Notes under the pieces: model-generated
What the model saw: the letters and a program-made list of their open reading frames with translations, nothing else
The model's database searches: none
What the model was told of the DNA's origin: nothing
From: Sphaerolaimus hirsutus
Lineage: Eukaryota; Nematoda; Chromadorea; Monhysterida; Sphaerolaimidae
Direction: 5' to 3'
Assembly: GCA_964036195.1 (NCBI GenBank)
Contig: OZ038459.1
Coordinates: 23,061,206-23,125,205 of the forward strand
DNA: 64,000 nucleotides
Made by a program: the position numbers and the translations under genes
Part shown: piece after piece, positions 12,063 to 23,130 of the stretch
Numbering within the stretch: position 1 is the first letter of the stretch
Layout: the number at the start of each line of letters is the position of its first letter

Positions 12063-12504
12063 AATACCACATCAAGCCCTGAGCCACACCATTTCACACA
12101 AACTCAGCTAAAACACGCTAAAAAGTGCAAAAAAACAAGGCACACTAGAAATCCTAAAACAACACTGACAAGAACGAGAAAAAAAACTAGGCGAGCCCAA
12201 AAAGAGAAAATATACACCAGAGGCTTGATACTATGCACGCGCAATTTTATGTCTTTCGTTGGCAGCGTGACAAAAATAGAGTCCACTGAGGGAAATTTAC
12301 AATAAAATTTGCTATGTCACATCAGAATATCAAACCCCCCCAAAAATTTGGTCGTCACATTGAATTGCTCTCTGTGGCGGAATTTGAGGCACAATTTTTA
12401 GCTTTACTTTTCACAAACGCTCGATATCGTGCAATAGCCGAATGCGTTAGTTATCATTGGCACGCTGCCAACGTGAACTAAAATCACTAAGTAAAACACA
12501 AAAA

Positions 12505-15500
12505 TCACCACTCAGATTGCGCATTTCCGCCCGGTTGTCCCAAAACTCCCCTCACATCATCATACCACAATTTGGGCTCATTCTGTTTCCTCTCTTTAAT
12601 TAAATTGTGATATTTCCTGGCACGATTCCCAGTTTTGCGACTGTCAACTGTCTGAACGATTTGCATATTGATTTCTTCCAATGAAAAGGGTCTTTCCAAT
12701 GGGGGATTAAAATCGTTCGGTCGGTGTTGGAAATCAGGCCTCCATTGAATGTCTGCCAGGGTCTAAAGGGGGGGGGGGGGTGAATTTTTTTTGGCGTCAG
12801 TCCAAAATGCGAAAATTTTGTGGCCCCTAGATCGAAACTAGCTCACCACATTGCCTCACAGAGAGTATGTAGTTGAATTTGAAATTAATTTAAATTTAAT
12901 CCAATTTTTAAATTTAACTCCAAAAGTGATAAATCGGGTTCGAACTAGGGATGGCCGGTGTTTTTTTAACCGCCCTTTAAAAAAAAGGTTTTTAAAACGA
13001 ACAAACAAACAGGGTCGTAAAAAAACACATTTTTGGCCATCCCTAGCTCGAACGCATTCAAGTTAACCAACAATGAGGAGTCTGTAAAGAAATTAATTCA
13101 GGTGAACTCAAATGTGTTCAGAACAAATTGATCAGCTTTGAAAAGTTCTGTTGTTAACTAGTGCTTGGCATGGATAAAATATGGGACTATTCGAATCGAA
13201 CCAAATGGAAAAATTTGCCATCGATATCGAATTATATAGATCGCATTAAATGCTCCCATCAACATATTTCAAATTCAAATTTCCCAAACCTACCAAAAAA
13301 ACCTCCAAAAACCTCACGCACCCTAAACTCCGCCCCCGGCACGCTATCCGGTTCCCCATTGGCCAGAAAGGTTATCTTTTTCACGTGAAACACGGGAAAC
13401 TTGAAGTAGGTTAACGTGAGGCCGCACACAGACAGAGGTTGTAGGGTGACTCGCACCCTATCCAAACTGAAGGTTGATTTGAGGGTGTGCATTATCTGCT
13501 CGAACCTGTAACCGGTCCTGCACTCGATCGTCTGGATGTCCTGAAAGGGGTGGATTTTTTTTGGGGGGTGGGTCTAATCGAAGTTGACAGGTAGATGATG
13601 TTTTGCATTTGGATGTCTGCCAAATTGGGGTTTTCAGGTGTCAAAGCCAAGTAAACAAGTGATAAAAATTGCCAGTGAGTAATGAGCTGAACATAGGTGT
13701 GGGGATTTGATAGGATAAAATTCTCAGAGCCCTGAACAGGTTTCAGGAATTCTCGATCTGTATGGCAGAGTTCAGAAAAGTTCCGTCAATGTGGGAGGGA
13801 TTCCTAATTTCGATCCCAATCCAAAATTATCCCCATAAATGTATACTATCCCCCTAAAAAATTTCCCCTGTCCAAAAACACAAAAAATCCCCCAGCGCAA
13901 ACCTCCAAAATATCTCTCAAATTCACAATGATAATCAAAGGCACTTTTTCGGCGGCCGCCCACATCATATGCCTGATTTCGTAAAGCGGCACCTGAAACA
14001 AAATTTACTTATTTCGGGGTTAGTCATCAATGCAAAATGTCGCGTAAAATATCTAATTTAGGGTTCGCAATAAATAGGGTTGGCAAGCGATTATTTCACT
14101 GCGATTTTGTATAAAAACTTTCAAATGTAATTGTGTAAGGGCCCCAATTAGCTGAATGTCAACTGCATTCATGACTTAGGGTTCAAACGGGACCAGTTTT
14201 TCGGACCGGGACCGGGACCAGAAATTTTCTAATGTCGGGACCGGGACCGGGACTGGGGGGTCGGGACCGGGACTGGCTTTTTTCAACTGTCGGGACCGGG
14301 ACCGGGACTGGGGGGTCGGGACCGGGACTGGGATTTGCCGAACCAGGTACCGGCACCGCGGTATTGTTTGAAATTTATTGGTATGTAATATCCAGCCAAT
14401 GTTGTTCCACACACCTCCACTGTGTGAAGGACCACTCTCAATGTATTAGCCTTTTCTTATAACATTATTCAAGCAGTATTCCATTGCCATCTTCACTTGA
14501 ACTTGTGAATATATGATGAAACGCAATGTACGCAGGATTTTTTTGGGAGGGGGGGGGGGGCGGCGCCAGTTGTAGGCGCCAGCGCCATGCCAGCATTGGC
14601 GCTGGCGTTGGCGCCAACGTCTATAATATAGGTATCTATATATACCTATATTTCGTACTAGAATCATGTTGGGGACCGTTCTAACGCTGTCACATTATGG
14701 AAAAATACATAGTAATCATTGGCTGGGTATTTGCGCGCTTGCGCGCAAAAATTTTTTAGATGTCCCTACAAAATCGCTTTAGAAAAAGTGCCATTTCTGG
14801 CAAAATTTTTTTGAAAGATACGTTTTTTCCATCCCTTGTCGGGACGACTGAGGCTCTCTGTGCATGTTTACCCGCTGTGCATGTTGACCCTAATTTTCAC
14901 ACAAAATCGCTCATTTTCATACCATTTGATACATTTTCACCTTCAAAATACTAGTTCATGTGTTTTATTGTCTATTTTCAGCTATTTCTTGTAGTATATG
15001 TGCTTATATACCCATTTTTAGTAATTTTTCACCTACTTTTAGCGATTTTTCTACCTTTTTTCCTCATTATGAAAAAGCCTATACAATGAACCCCCACGAA
15101 CCCCCAAACCCCCTAAATTTTTTTCCCTAGCTATCTATCCCTCCAGAGGAGCGATTAGCTATCTATCCAACCCCCTGGAGGGTCAAAGTCTTGAATACTC
15201 CTGACATGCACAGCGGGTAAACATGCACAGAGGCACAGGCCCGTCGGGACCGCTATAAAATTCCGGGACCGAGACCGGGACCGGGACTGGGTGGTCGGGA
15301 CCGGGACTGGCTTTTTTTAATTGTCGGGACCGGGACCGGGACTGGGGTGTCGGGACCGGGACCGGGACCGCCCCAGTCCCGACTTTTTGCCGAACCATGT
15401 ACCGGGACCGCGGTCCCGTTTGAACCCTAATTCATGTCAACTAAATTTCGGTTAATTATTTTTTTCAATATTCCCATGTGTTAGAGCATAGTTAATTTTA

Positions 15501-18500
15501 TATAGTGACAGTAAATTTCATTGTTTCTGTTGAGTGAGATGCTTTAAAAATGTTTTCTTTTATGTTATTTAGTTGACATAATATGGCATTCAATTTGACA
15601 AAAACTTACGATGTCAACTAGCTAAAGGGTCCAAAGTGTCAAATCTCACCTCGGGAGCCGATCTAACACATCCGTGGTCGACCATGAGCACGCGCGCCGT
15701 CTCAGAGGCAGAATCCACATCCAGTGTCACCCCCCGCTGCCACAGAGGCACTGTCATTTTCGTGGGGCCCTGGGGGGGGGGGTGATTTTAGTAGGAGGTC
15801 CGGGGTAGTGCACACGTCAGGGGTCACCAATGAGGGGTGTTGTTTTTTTTGTATCTATCCATCTTGGAGCCCCGTGAATAATCACCGAAAAAATCCTGGA
15901 CACCCGCTTTCCCACTTAAATCGCGCGCCAAAAGTCGCCTACTATCAAACTGACTTGGCACTGATCCAAACCCCTCAAATCGCACAAAACAAATCGCATC
16001 AAACATCCATTCATCATTCAGCACCAGTAATTACCAAGATAAAATGGCACCCCCAAACTGACGACCAGTCCCTTGACAGCCCCCACGGCACAATCGTGCG
16101 GCACGAAACACGCCATCCCTGGGTTGCTCATTAATTTCGCAATCGGTATAGCTTCACCGCGGTCGAGAAATTCCATCAGTTCGTGATGGGAATCCGCCAT
16201 TGTGCCGGGCTGAAATTTTAGTGGGGAACTATTTGAGCAGGGGGTTAAATTTCTTAATTGGGGGTTGTTGTTTTTTGGGAAATTTGTGTTTTGTGCAGAA
16301 AGGGTATCGGGTAATAAAGGGTAATAAAGTGTCAACTTTGAACAAAACACGCTAACTCGATAAAAACGTCAAAATACAGCAAAACTCCACCTGCTTCAAC
16401 ACCAAAGCGGCGGGGTCGTGCGCGTCGACCAGCTGCAACACCATGGGCTTGTCGAACTGCATGAAGCCGGGCTCGGTGAACATGTACTCGTTCCTCCTGG
16501 TGATCCACTTCCTGCCACCAGACGAGACGTTCGACGACTGCCCTGCGTGCAGATGGAAAAGACTGGACTGAAAAAGTGGCTGTTTATTGTTATAAGCAGT
16601 GACTGTCATGTAGTTTGGACCCCCCCCCCACCGCTGGAGTTAGATACGTAGTAAATTGCCTACATATTGAACCCCCGCAACCCCTCCAAAATTTGTGTTT
16701 TATAAGCTATCTATACTTCCGGAGGAGCGATTTGCCATGTATCCACCGCCGCGGGGAAGTGTCAAAATCCACTGTTTGCTGCCCGCTGCGCGCAATGAGC
16801 GCAGATGTCCAGAAGTGTTTGATGCCCAGGAATAGGGTTGGGAATTTCAAAATTTTCGGTTCCGGTTCTCGGTTCCGGTTTCCACGTTCGCTTCCGGTTC
16901 GGTTCTTTCAGTTCCAAAAGGTCCAAAATTTCGGTTCCAGATAATAAAATGAGCGGGTCTCTGGCAATAATTTTCGGAATAACACAGTAAGAACATAACG
17001 ATGTAGTGTAGCAAAGTCGAACCCTACACTCAAACTACACCCACCCTCGAAATACGCTTAGGCCTGAGGGAGAATACATATTTCCAACGTATTTCCCAAG
17101 AATACATCTGTACGGTGGAACAATGCGTGCTGGCGCGCGAAATTTTTTGCATGGCACGTCACAAAATTGTACGGAAAGTTGTATTTTTCCGAGTTTTTCA
17201 CGTCTCTGGGTCATGATAAAAACATTACGGTTCTTTCGGGTATTAAGTTCGGTTCCGGGTATAAGTGCCGGTTCTCGGTTCCGGTTCGGTTATTTTCTTC
17301 GGATCCGGTTCTCGGTTCCAAAATATGCTTGGAACCGCGGTTCGGTTCGGTTCGGGTCGGTTCGGAGTCCCAACCCTACCCAGGAGTTTTTGGCCATACC
17401 CCAACTCCCTACTATACTAGATCCCACTTTATCGGATTGTATCTTTCCGCAGGATTGCAAATATCATAATGTCACTCCGAGTTATACCGACTCAATATCT
17501 TAAGTTTTTTTAAACAAAAGGTTTTTTCAATACACAACTAACCAATATTCTGCGGGACGAAAATGCGCATCCCCTCCGGGATGGGTCTTGGCTGGTGGCC
17601 AAAACAGAGATAACTGCCCACTTCGCTGCCGCAGTCGGAATTACTGTCGTCTCCGCGCATTTCCATGTGCATCTGCTCGTTCATGCGTTCCGTTTGCCGC
17701 CGTGAAGCCTTGCCTGCGTGGGAAATTGAGTTGTGAAAGTGGAAATTGTTGTTAAATTTCCAAAATTAAAAGTTTAAAAAGTGCCACCTCAACATTCTCA
17801 TACGAATGTTCAAAATCTATCCCCATGCAAAAAGTGCAAAAAAATCAATAACACAACGCGGTCTCGAACCCGTTCTGAGGGCGGCATATCCCTGGGGCCT
17901 GAGCAAGCCAGTGCGCTGGTCGATCATGGGGCCTGGCGCGTTGGGCAACCTGCACACCTCGTGCCACTGCTTGTATTCGAGCGGGGTGCGCGGCCGCTGA
18001 GAGATGCAATTTTGAAGGCACGTTTGTTTGGTTACGTTGCAACTAGGGTTGGCTAGGGTTCATTACGTTTAAAAAAAAATCGTTATCGCATGCAACACTG
18101 AAAATTTTGTCTAAGCGTTCGAACGTTTTCGCCCCGCAAGTGCGGAAATGACATTTTTGAAACTCGTGATTTTTGGGATATGGGGCAAAACCAATAGACA
18201 GGTCCCGGGTAACCTCAGAGTTTTCTCAGGGTTAGAAAAGTAAAAAAGTGTTAAAAGCAAAAGTAAAATATCGTTATTCAATATTAAAAAGTATACCAAC
18301 ATTCGATGCAACGGAATATGCAGCCTCTGAAATTCCTCCAAGAGCGTCGGCGCCTAGGGGTAGTGTCTGAAATACGAAATTTAACACATGTGGAATGGGA
18401 AAAACGTCACAAAACTTTTTGAACCATGAATTGCGGCACTTTTAGAGATGTCGCATGCCGAAACTGCTGTTGTTGTTTTTCACACCGTCATTTTCACGAA

Positions 18501-21500
18501 ACACAAAATGTTTATATTTTCACAAAACACAAAATTTCCATATTTTCACAAACCAAAATTTCCACGTTTGCCATAAAACACAAAATATTCCGTCTCACTT
18601 CCAAATTTCCCAAACACCCCCCCCCCCCAAAAAACCCACATCAGAATCATCGACATCGTCCACTCTACTATTCGCGTCGTCCAATATGTCCTGCATGCCC
18701 AACTTCAACCTCTGGTCCGGCGCGAAGTTCGACCCGCCCACCAAAGTGTGGTAGCTGGAGGCGGGCGAATGCCTGCCTGATCGGTCGGCCGCTGGCTGGC
18801 GCCTGGGGGCAATGGGGCGGAGCTTGGCTATGTGGGTATGCTGATTGGTGCAGGGATTACTTCGGGGATTTTCTCATTCAATGTATTTCGAGGGGGGGGG
18901 GGGCACTTTTGCGTTTGAACGTCGTCCATCGGCTCGTCAGCAAGCTTTGAATTGGGACCGGAACCAGTTGGCATTACGTGTCTTTGCATGGGTTTAGTAG
19001 GGGGGGGGGGGGGGGGTTGGGGGTTATCCCCCAAATCCGCCAGCTATCGATCTATCCCGGAGGCCCGCTCAGCTATCTATCTATTCATCTATCTATCTAT
19101 CTATTCAAAATTTTAATTCATGTTCCTTCATGTATTGCCTATTTTCGGCTATTTTTTGTTCTATATGTACTTACATACCTCCGGGGTTCGATCCCCGGAA
19201 CCACCCTTCCTCCCTGAGCCACTGTCAATTCTGAACTTCTGGCCACATACACTGCCACATACATCATTCCGAAGGGGGGTATTTCGAGGGGGGGGGGGTA
19301 TTTTTTCCCCAGCCCATTTTGAGGGGGCAGGGTTAATCCGAGGGGGGGGGATAATCCGAGGTAATACGGTAGGTTTTCAACCAGGGACGTATCCAGGATT
19401 TTCGAGCGGGGGGGGGCTGCTTGTTTACGGAGCCCAGCGAACGGGGGGGGGGCTCAGCCCCCCCCCCTTGAACTTTCGCCTACATAGTGACGGAATGGCG
19501 CCATGGCGCAGGCGCCATTAATAGGCGCCACGCCATGACACTGGCGCCATTCATAGGCGCCACGCCATGACGCCATTGGCGCTGGCGCCAGCGCCAGAAA
19601 CCGCTGTATATGTGTGTAAAAACACGTTAATATACAGCGGCGAGCACACGATTTCATGGATTTGTGTCACCGGGGACCGATCGGCTGATAATTAGATGTC
19701 GGAAGGGAGGATCGCGCGCTAGCGCGCGAAATTTTTGCACCTACCGTGAAAAATGTATCGGAAAAGTTGCATTTCCCGGGATTCTTTAGGTCTCACCCCG
19801 GGAGCGGGGGGGGGGCTGCAGCCCCCCCCCCCCTGGATACGTCCTTGTTTTCAACCTCCACCCTACAAACCTTGGCATAGAAATTCGCTGCTGTACGCGT
19901 ATCCCACTGCCACGCGCCGGAACCAGTGGCAACACATCATTGGACATTGGCGGCGCTTGCGGCGGTCTGGGGCCAATTCCAAACAATGTCAAGTGCCAAG
20001 TGGTTGAATTATAGTTTTTGAAGTAACTACATTAAAGGTAAGAAATGGGTAAGTTGTAAAATTTTGTGTTAACCGTCAAAATGGGGAATTTGCAGTTGCA
20101 GTTTTCAGCCATGTTTCGACGATAACAATAAAAAGGCACGCAACCAGTCAAACACCAATATTCTAGATTGCAACCAGTCTTGGCACACTTCCAAAAACCA
20201 AATTCAACCCCAGACATTATGTGAAATTGGCCCCTGGCATCGGCGGTGTTATAGTTTGTAGAAGAGCGTAACAGTTGCCCGCGACCCGCGGTGGTGTTTC
20301 CGAGTGAATACATTGACTGAAAAGTAAGGGATTGGCTTTTTATTGTGGAATTTCAAGAGTGTCAGTGATTGATAAATAAATGATACAGTGTGGTTCACGC
20401 GAGCAACCACAAAAAAAACTAAAATCAAGGCGCACGCACCCAAATTTTGCGTTCAGCGTTAGGCCCAGACATACAAGTTGACATGGCGAATTCGTGTCAA
20501 CTGAATATAAACTAAATAACGCCAAAAAAATTCAAATAGAAATTATGTCACGATACCAAATAATCTATCCCATATCAAGTTTTGGCACTTGATTTTTTAA
20601 CTGATTTTTCTTAAATCTGATTTTTTTAATCACAGGGTGGGAACTGATTATAATTTTTTTTTAATCAAAAGGCAAAATTTCTGGTAGACATGCAGAAGGT
20701 ATTTTGTAATTATTAGCGCGCAAGCGTTTAAAAAAAACATCGGCCAACCCTAGTCCGGACAACTGATATATGGGGACTTTCTTTCCAAAAGTTTACATAT
20801 CCAGATTTTTCGATTTTTCAAAATCGCATTTTAAAGTTTGGCGCTGGCCCGGCAGCGCCATGTTTGGGCGACAAAGCTAGCCCTGCACTTTTCAGATATC
20901 TCGGACATTTGTCAACAATTTTTGTGTCCCTAAATTTTGTCGGCTGGTAAATATTTTGGGAGTTATGTCATATTTTGTAAACCACCCAAAATAAGGAGTA
21001 AATTTGAAAATTTGAACTTGAAATGTAAATAACTTCCTAACAGTGCATCGCAGGGCAAAACCAATTACACCACTGAGAAGCACTTTTCGAGAAGTACACA
21101 AACCTAAATTTTCAGATCTATATTTAAACCCGTATACGATTTATAGAGCAAAATATTTTTGGAAATTCACGTATGCACATTTGGAAATGAAACTTTTTTT
21201 TGTATGGGAAATCCGGCCGGCTCTTCGCGAGCGATCCGGAGCACGCGTGCACTTTTGGAAATGAAACTATTTTTTGGATATGTGCACTTATGAAATGAAA
21301 CTCCGGTGGTCCGACATGGATATGTGCACTTACGAAATGAAAGTCCTGTTTTTCATAGGGGATCTGAGATGGATATGTGCACTTTCGATATGAAAATTGT
21401 GATTTTTCTGAAAAACGGTACCACTGTATCTCGGGAACGAAATGGACTATAACACTATTTTTTTACCAAAATGGGCAGAATTATACGTGGATGTCGAATC

Positions 21501-22162
21501 CACAGCTAACTCGATTTTTCTGGATTTGACGCTTGTGAACTTTTGTAACGGAAGTCCCCATATGTTGACTCATAACCATTATTGGGAGCATTTAAAAAAA
21601 CGATTCATTTGAAAAAACGTTTTAACTAAAAAACAACAGGGTCGTTAAAAAAAACATTTTCACCCATCCCTAGTACCGCGCCTAAAAGAACTCACTAATT
21701 GCCGCGTGGTCGCACTTGTCAGCACAAAACTGTGGCCAGGCTGGGGCGCGGGCAAAACAACCATTCCGGTCGAAAGCGCCGCTGTACCGTCGAAATACTG
21801 CGCTTCTGTCGCGGGTCTACGGTTTGATTTGATTGTGTGAGTTTGAATTTCGTTTGTTTTGTGTGTGGGAAAGAGAATTTGGCACGGTTCCAAGTGGATT
21901 ATTGGAAATACCGACAAAAAATTGGTGAATGTAAAGGCTGCATTAATGATCGTGTATCAATGATCGACCACAAAAAAATTCATTAAAAGGGAATATTCTC
22001 GGCAATCCACACACGTCACAGCTTTTGGAATAGTGCCAACCAAGTTTTTATGATAATCTCAAAAAGCAACCTGTTCTCGTTTGAAACCAAATTTTGCACG
22101 GGCCGACTCCTCTCGCCACTACGCGGCGGCATAGACGGTTTCTTGCGTTTTGAATCACTCAT
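12505..22162 (-). CDS. Tudor/SN-like domain protein, 13 exons, 630 residues
   Basis: Exons, in transcription order: 22162-22071, 21816-21696, 20316-20189, 19966-19871, 18802-18640, 17996-17870, 17713-17543, 16542-16391, 16209-16063, 15769-15650, 13992-13903, 13540-13313, 12762-12505. The summed length is 1893 nt, an open frame ending in TGA, and every junction has GT-AG and matching phase. The N-terminal 300 residues are low-complexity and rich in Arg, Gly, Pro and Ser. Residues about 335-470 resemble an extended Tudor domain: a block starting LQLVDAHDPAALVLKQ, then PGMACFVPHDC, then ARVLMVDHG followed by VPLYEIRHM, matching the family pattern V.FVDYG...VPL.ELR. Tudor proteins usually bind methylarginine partners, often in the piRNA pathway; whether this one does is inference. 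The usual DYG is DHG here, so aromatic-cage function is uncertain. I cannot assign a named orthologue. Exon 3 and the exon 9 donor are the least certain; exon 3 was chosen because it alone restores phase. The start ATG is the first in the exon-1 frame. Confidence 0.66.
12946..13045. repeat. hAT-like MITE TAGGGATGGCC, 100 bp, in Tudor-gene intron
   Basis: Ends tagggatggccgg and ggccatcccta, inside poly-T/poly-A with 'aaccgccctt'. The flanking 8-mers gttcgaac and gctcgaac differ at one base, which fits an 8-bp target duplication. Confidence 0.8.
14177..15429. repeat. CGGGAC-array hAT-like element, disrupted
   Basis: Left end tagggttcaaacgggacc; the right end, its inverse, is at 15429. Both arms carry (CGGGAC)n tracts (14205-14345 and 15245-15415). 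Between them lie a fragment of a tacgcaggattttt element (14528-14850) with a GGCGCC array and a piece with 'gatagctatctatcc'. The flanks share ATTCATG imperfectly. Confidence 0.7.
16833..17378. repeat. GGTTCGGTTCC-array hAT-like element in Tudor-gene intron
   Basis: Ends tagggttgggaa and ttcggagtcccaaccctA. Both subterminal regions are arrays of GGTTCG/GGTTCCG/GGTTCTC hexamer variants (16855-16935 and 17225-17365). The flanking 8-mers cccaggaa and cccaggag differ at one base. Confidence 0.88.
19382..19847. repeat. hAT-like element CAGGGACGTATCCAGG, copy 1
   Basis: 8-bp target duplication ttttcaac on both sides (19374-19381 and 19848-19855). The terminal repeat cagggacgtatccagg is followed by G and C tracts in opposite order, making strong inner hairpins, and a GGCGCC/GCGCCA array lies in the centre (19495-19590). 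Confidence 0.9.
20580..20765. repeat. Decayed TTTTTTAA-rich element end
   Basis: Runs of 'tttttta/ttaaatctgatttttttaatc' and the right end aaaaaacatcggccaacccta, as in the TAGGGTTGGCCGATG family at 47528. The left end is not clear. Confidence 0.45.
21170..21400 (+). repeat. Degenerate tandem repeat around 'atgtgcacttatgaaatgaaac'
   Basis: About four units of 60-70 bp, each with (g)tgcactt-(n)-gaaatgaaa and then a variable part with 'ggatatg'. Found in an intron of the Tudor-like gene. Confidence 0.6.
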
Positions 22163-22498
22163 TTCGATTTCGTGGCAACTAAAGCCGAATTGGCCCGAAT
22201 TGTGCCGCACTTTCACTTTTATTATTTTTAAAGTTTTGAAATTGATGGAGACACTTGTACTTTTAGTAGTTCCGGAATCTAACAGGTTTATGTTCAATAT
22301 GCGACGGCAGTTTCATGGATTCTCACAGGCGTTAACTGTTCGCAACAAAAGTTTTCAATTTTTTTTGTACATTTTATAATTTATCGCTAGTATTCATTGA
22401 TCATAAGCATTTATTTGATTTCAAATAGCGACAGAATTAATTTCAATGCATTGCATAATAGGTAGTTTATAAAAATTTACAGAGTAAGGGAATGAACT

Positions 22499-22692
22499 TG
22501 ATCAGGTGGCAATCCCAAGCCCTGTAAAGTGTAAAGTAAAGTGTCAAATGTAAAGTCAAATGCAAAGTAAACTGTCAATTGTCATGCAAAGTTCAGTAAT
22601 AACATCTTTTCTTTTTTGTTTTAATTGTCACTTTACTTTGCGTTTGACTTTACATTTGACACTTTACTTTACACTTTACAGGGCTTGGGACT
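22499..22692. repeat. MITE of the CCCTGTAAA family
   Basis: Left aggtggcaatcccaagccct and right agggcttgggactgcccccag. The interior is repeated 'aaagtgtaaagt / actttacattt' units that pair end to end. Confidence 0.8.
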
Positions 22693-23130
22693 GCCCCCAG
22701 GGGGCAGTGCCGTGCCCGTAAAGTGTGCAGAAATGTGTCAAATGCCATGCAGTCTCAATTAAAATAAACAATTCATTGTAATTTTTTGACATTTTGCATG
22801 ACATTGGCAATGTGTGGCAGACTGAACACAAAATCAATACTAACCATAATACACATTCAATACTGACCAAACTGCACACTTTAGACGGAATGTTAACAAA
22901 ATTTGATGATTTAAGACATGCAAAGGTCCCCTGTTAAATTTTTCCTAAAAATTGCAGCTTATGTAATGTGAGAAAAAAGTTTAAATTGTGTTCACTTTTT
23001 CAGATTGAATGGTACCTTTCAGAGTAAAGTGTGCAGTCAGTAAACTATATCACATTTAACTATTGTAGTGCTTACTGTTTCACCCTATTCCCAAAGGCCA
23101 TAACAGTATCCCACTGGCTCATATCAAGTT

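Noticed and set aside
16018..16134. Plus-strand frame covering the Tudor-gene exon 9
   Set aside because: Shadow of the minus-strand exon, whose splice sites and phases fit the rest of that gene.
19175..19205. T-arm-like sequence ccggggttcgatccccgg, possible tRNA
   Set aside because: No acceptor, D or anticodon arm can be folded upstream. At most a relic of a tRNA-derived repeat.
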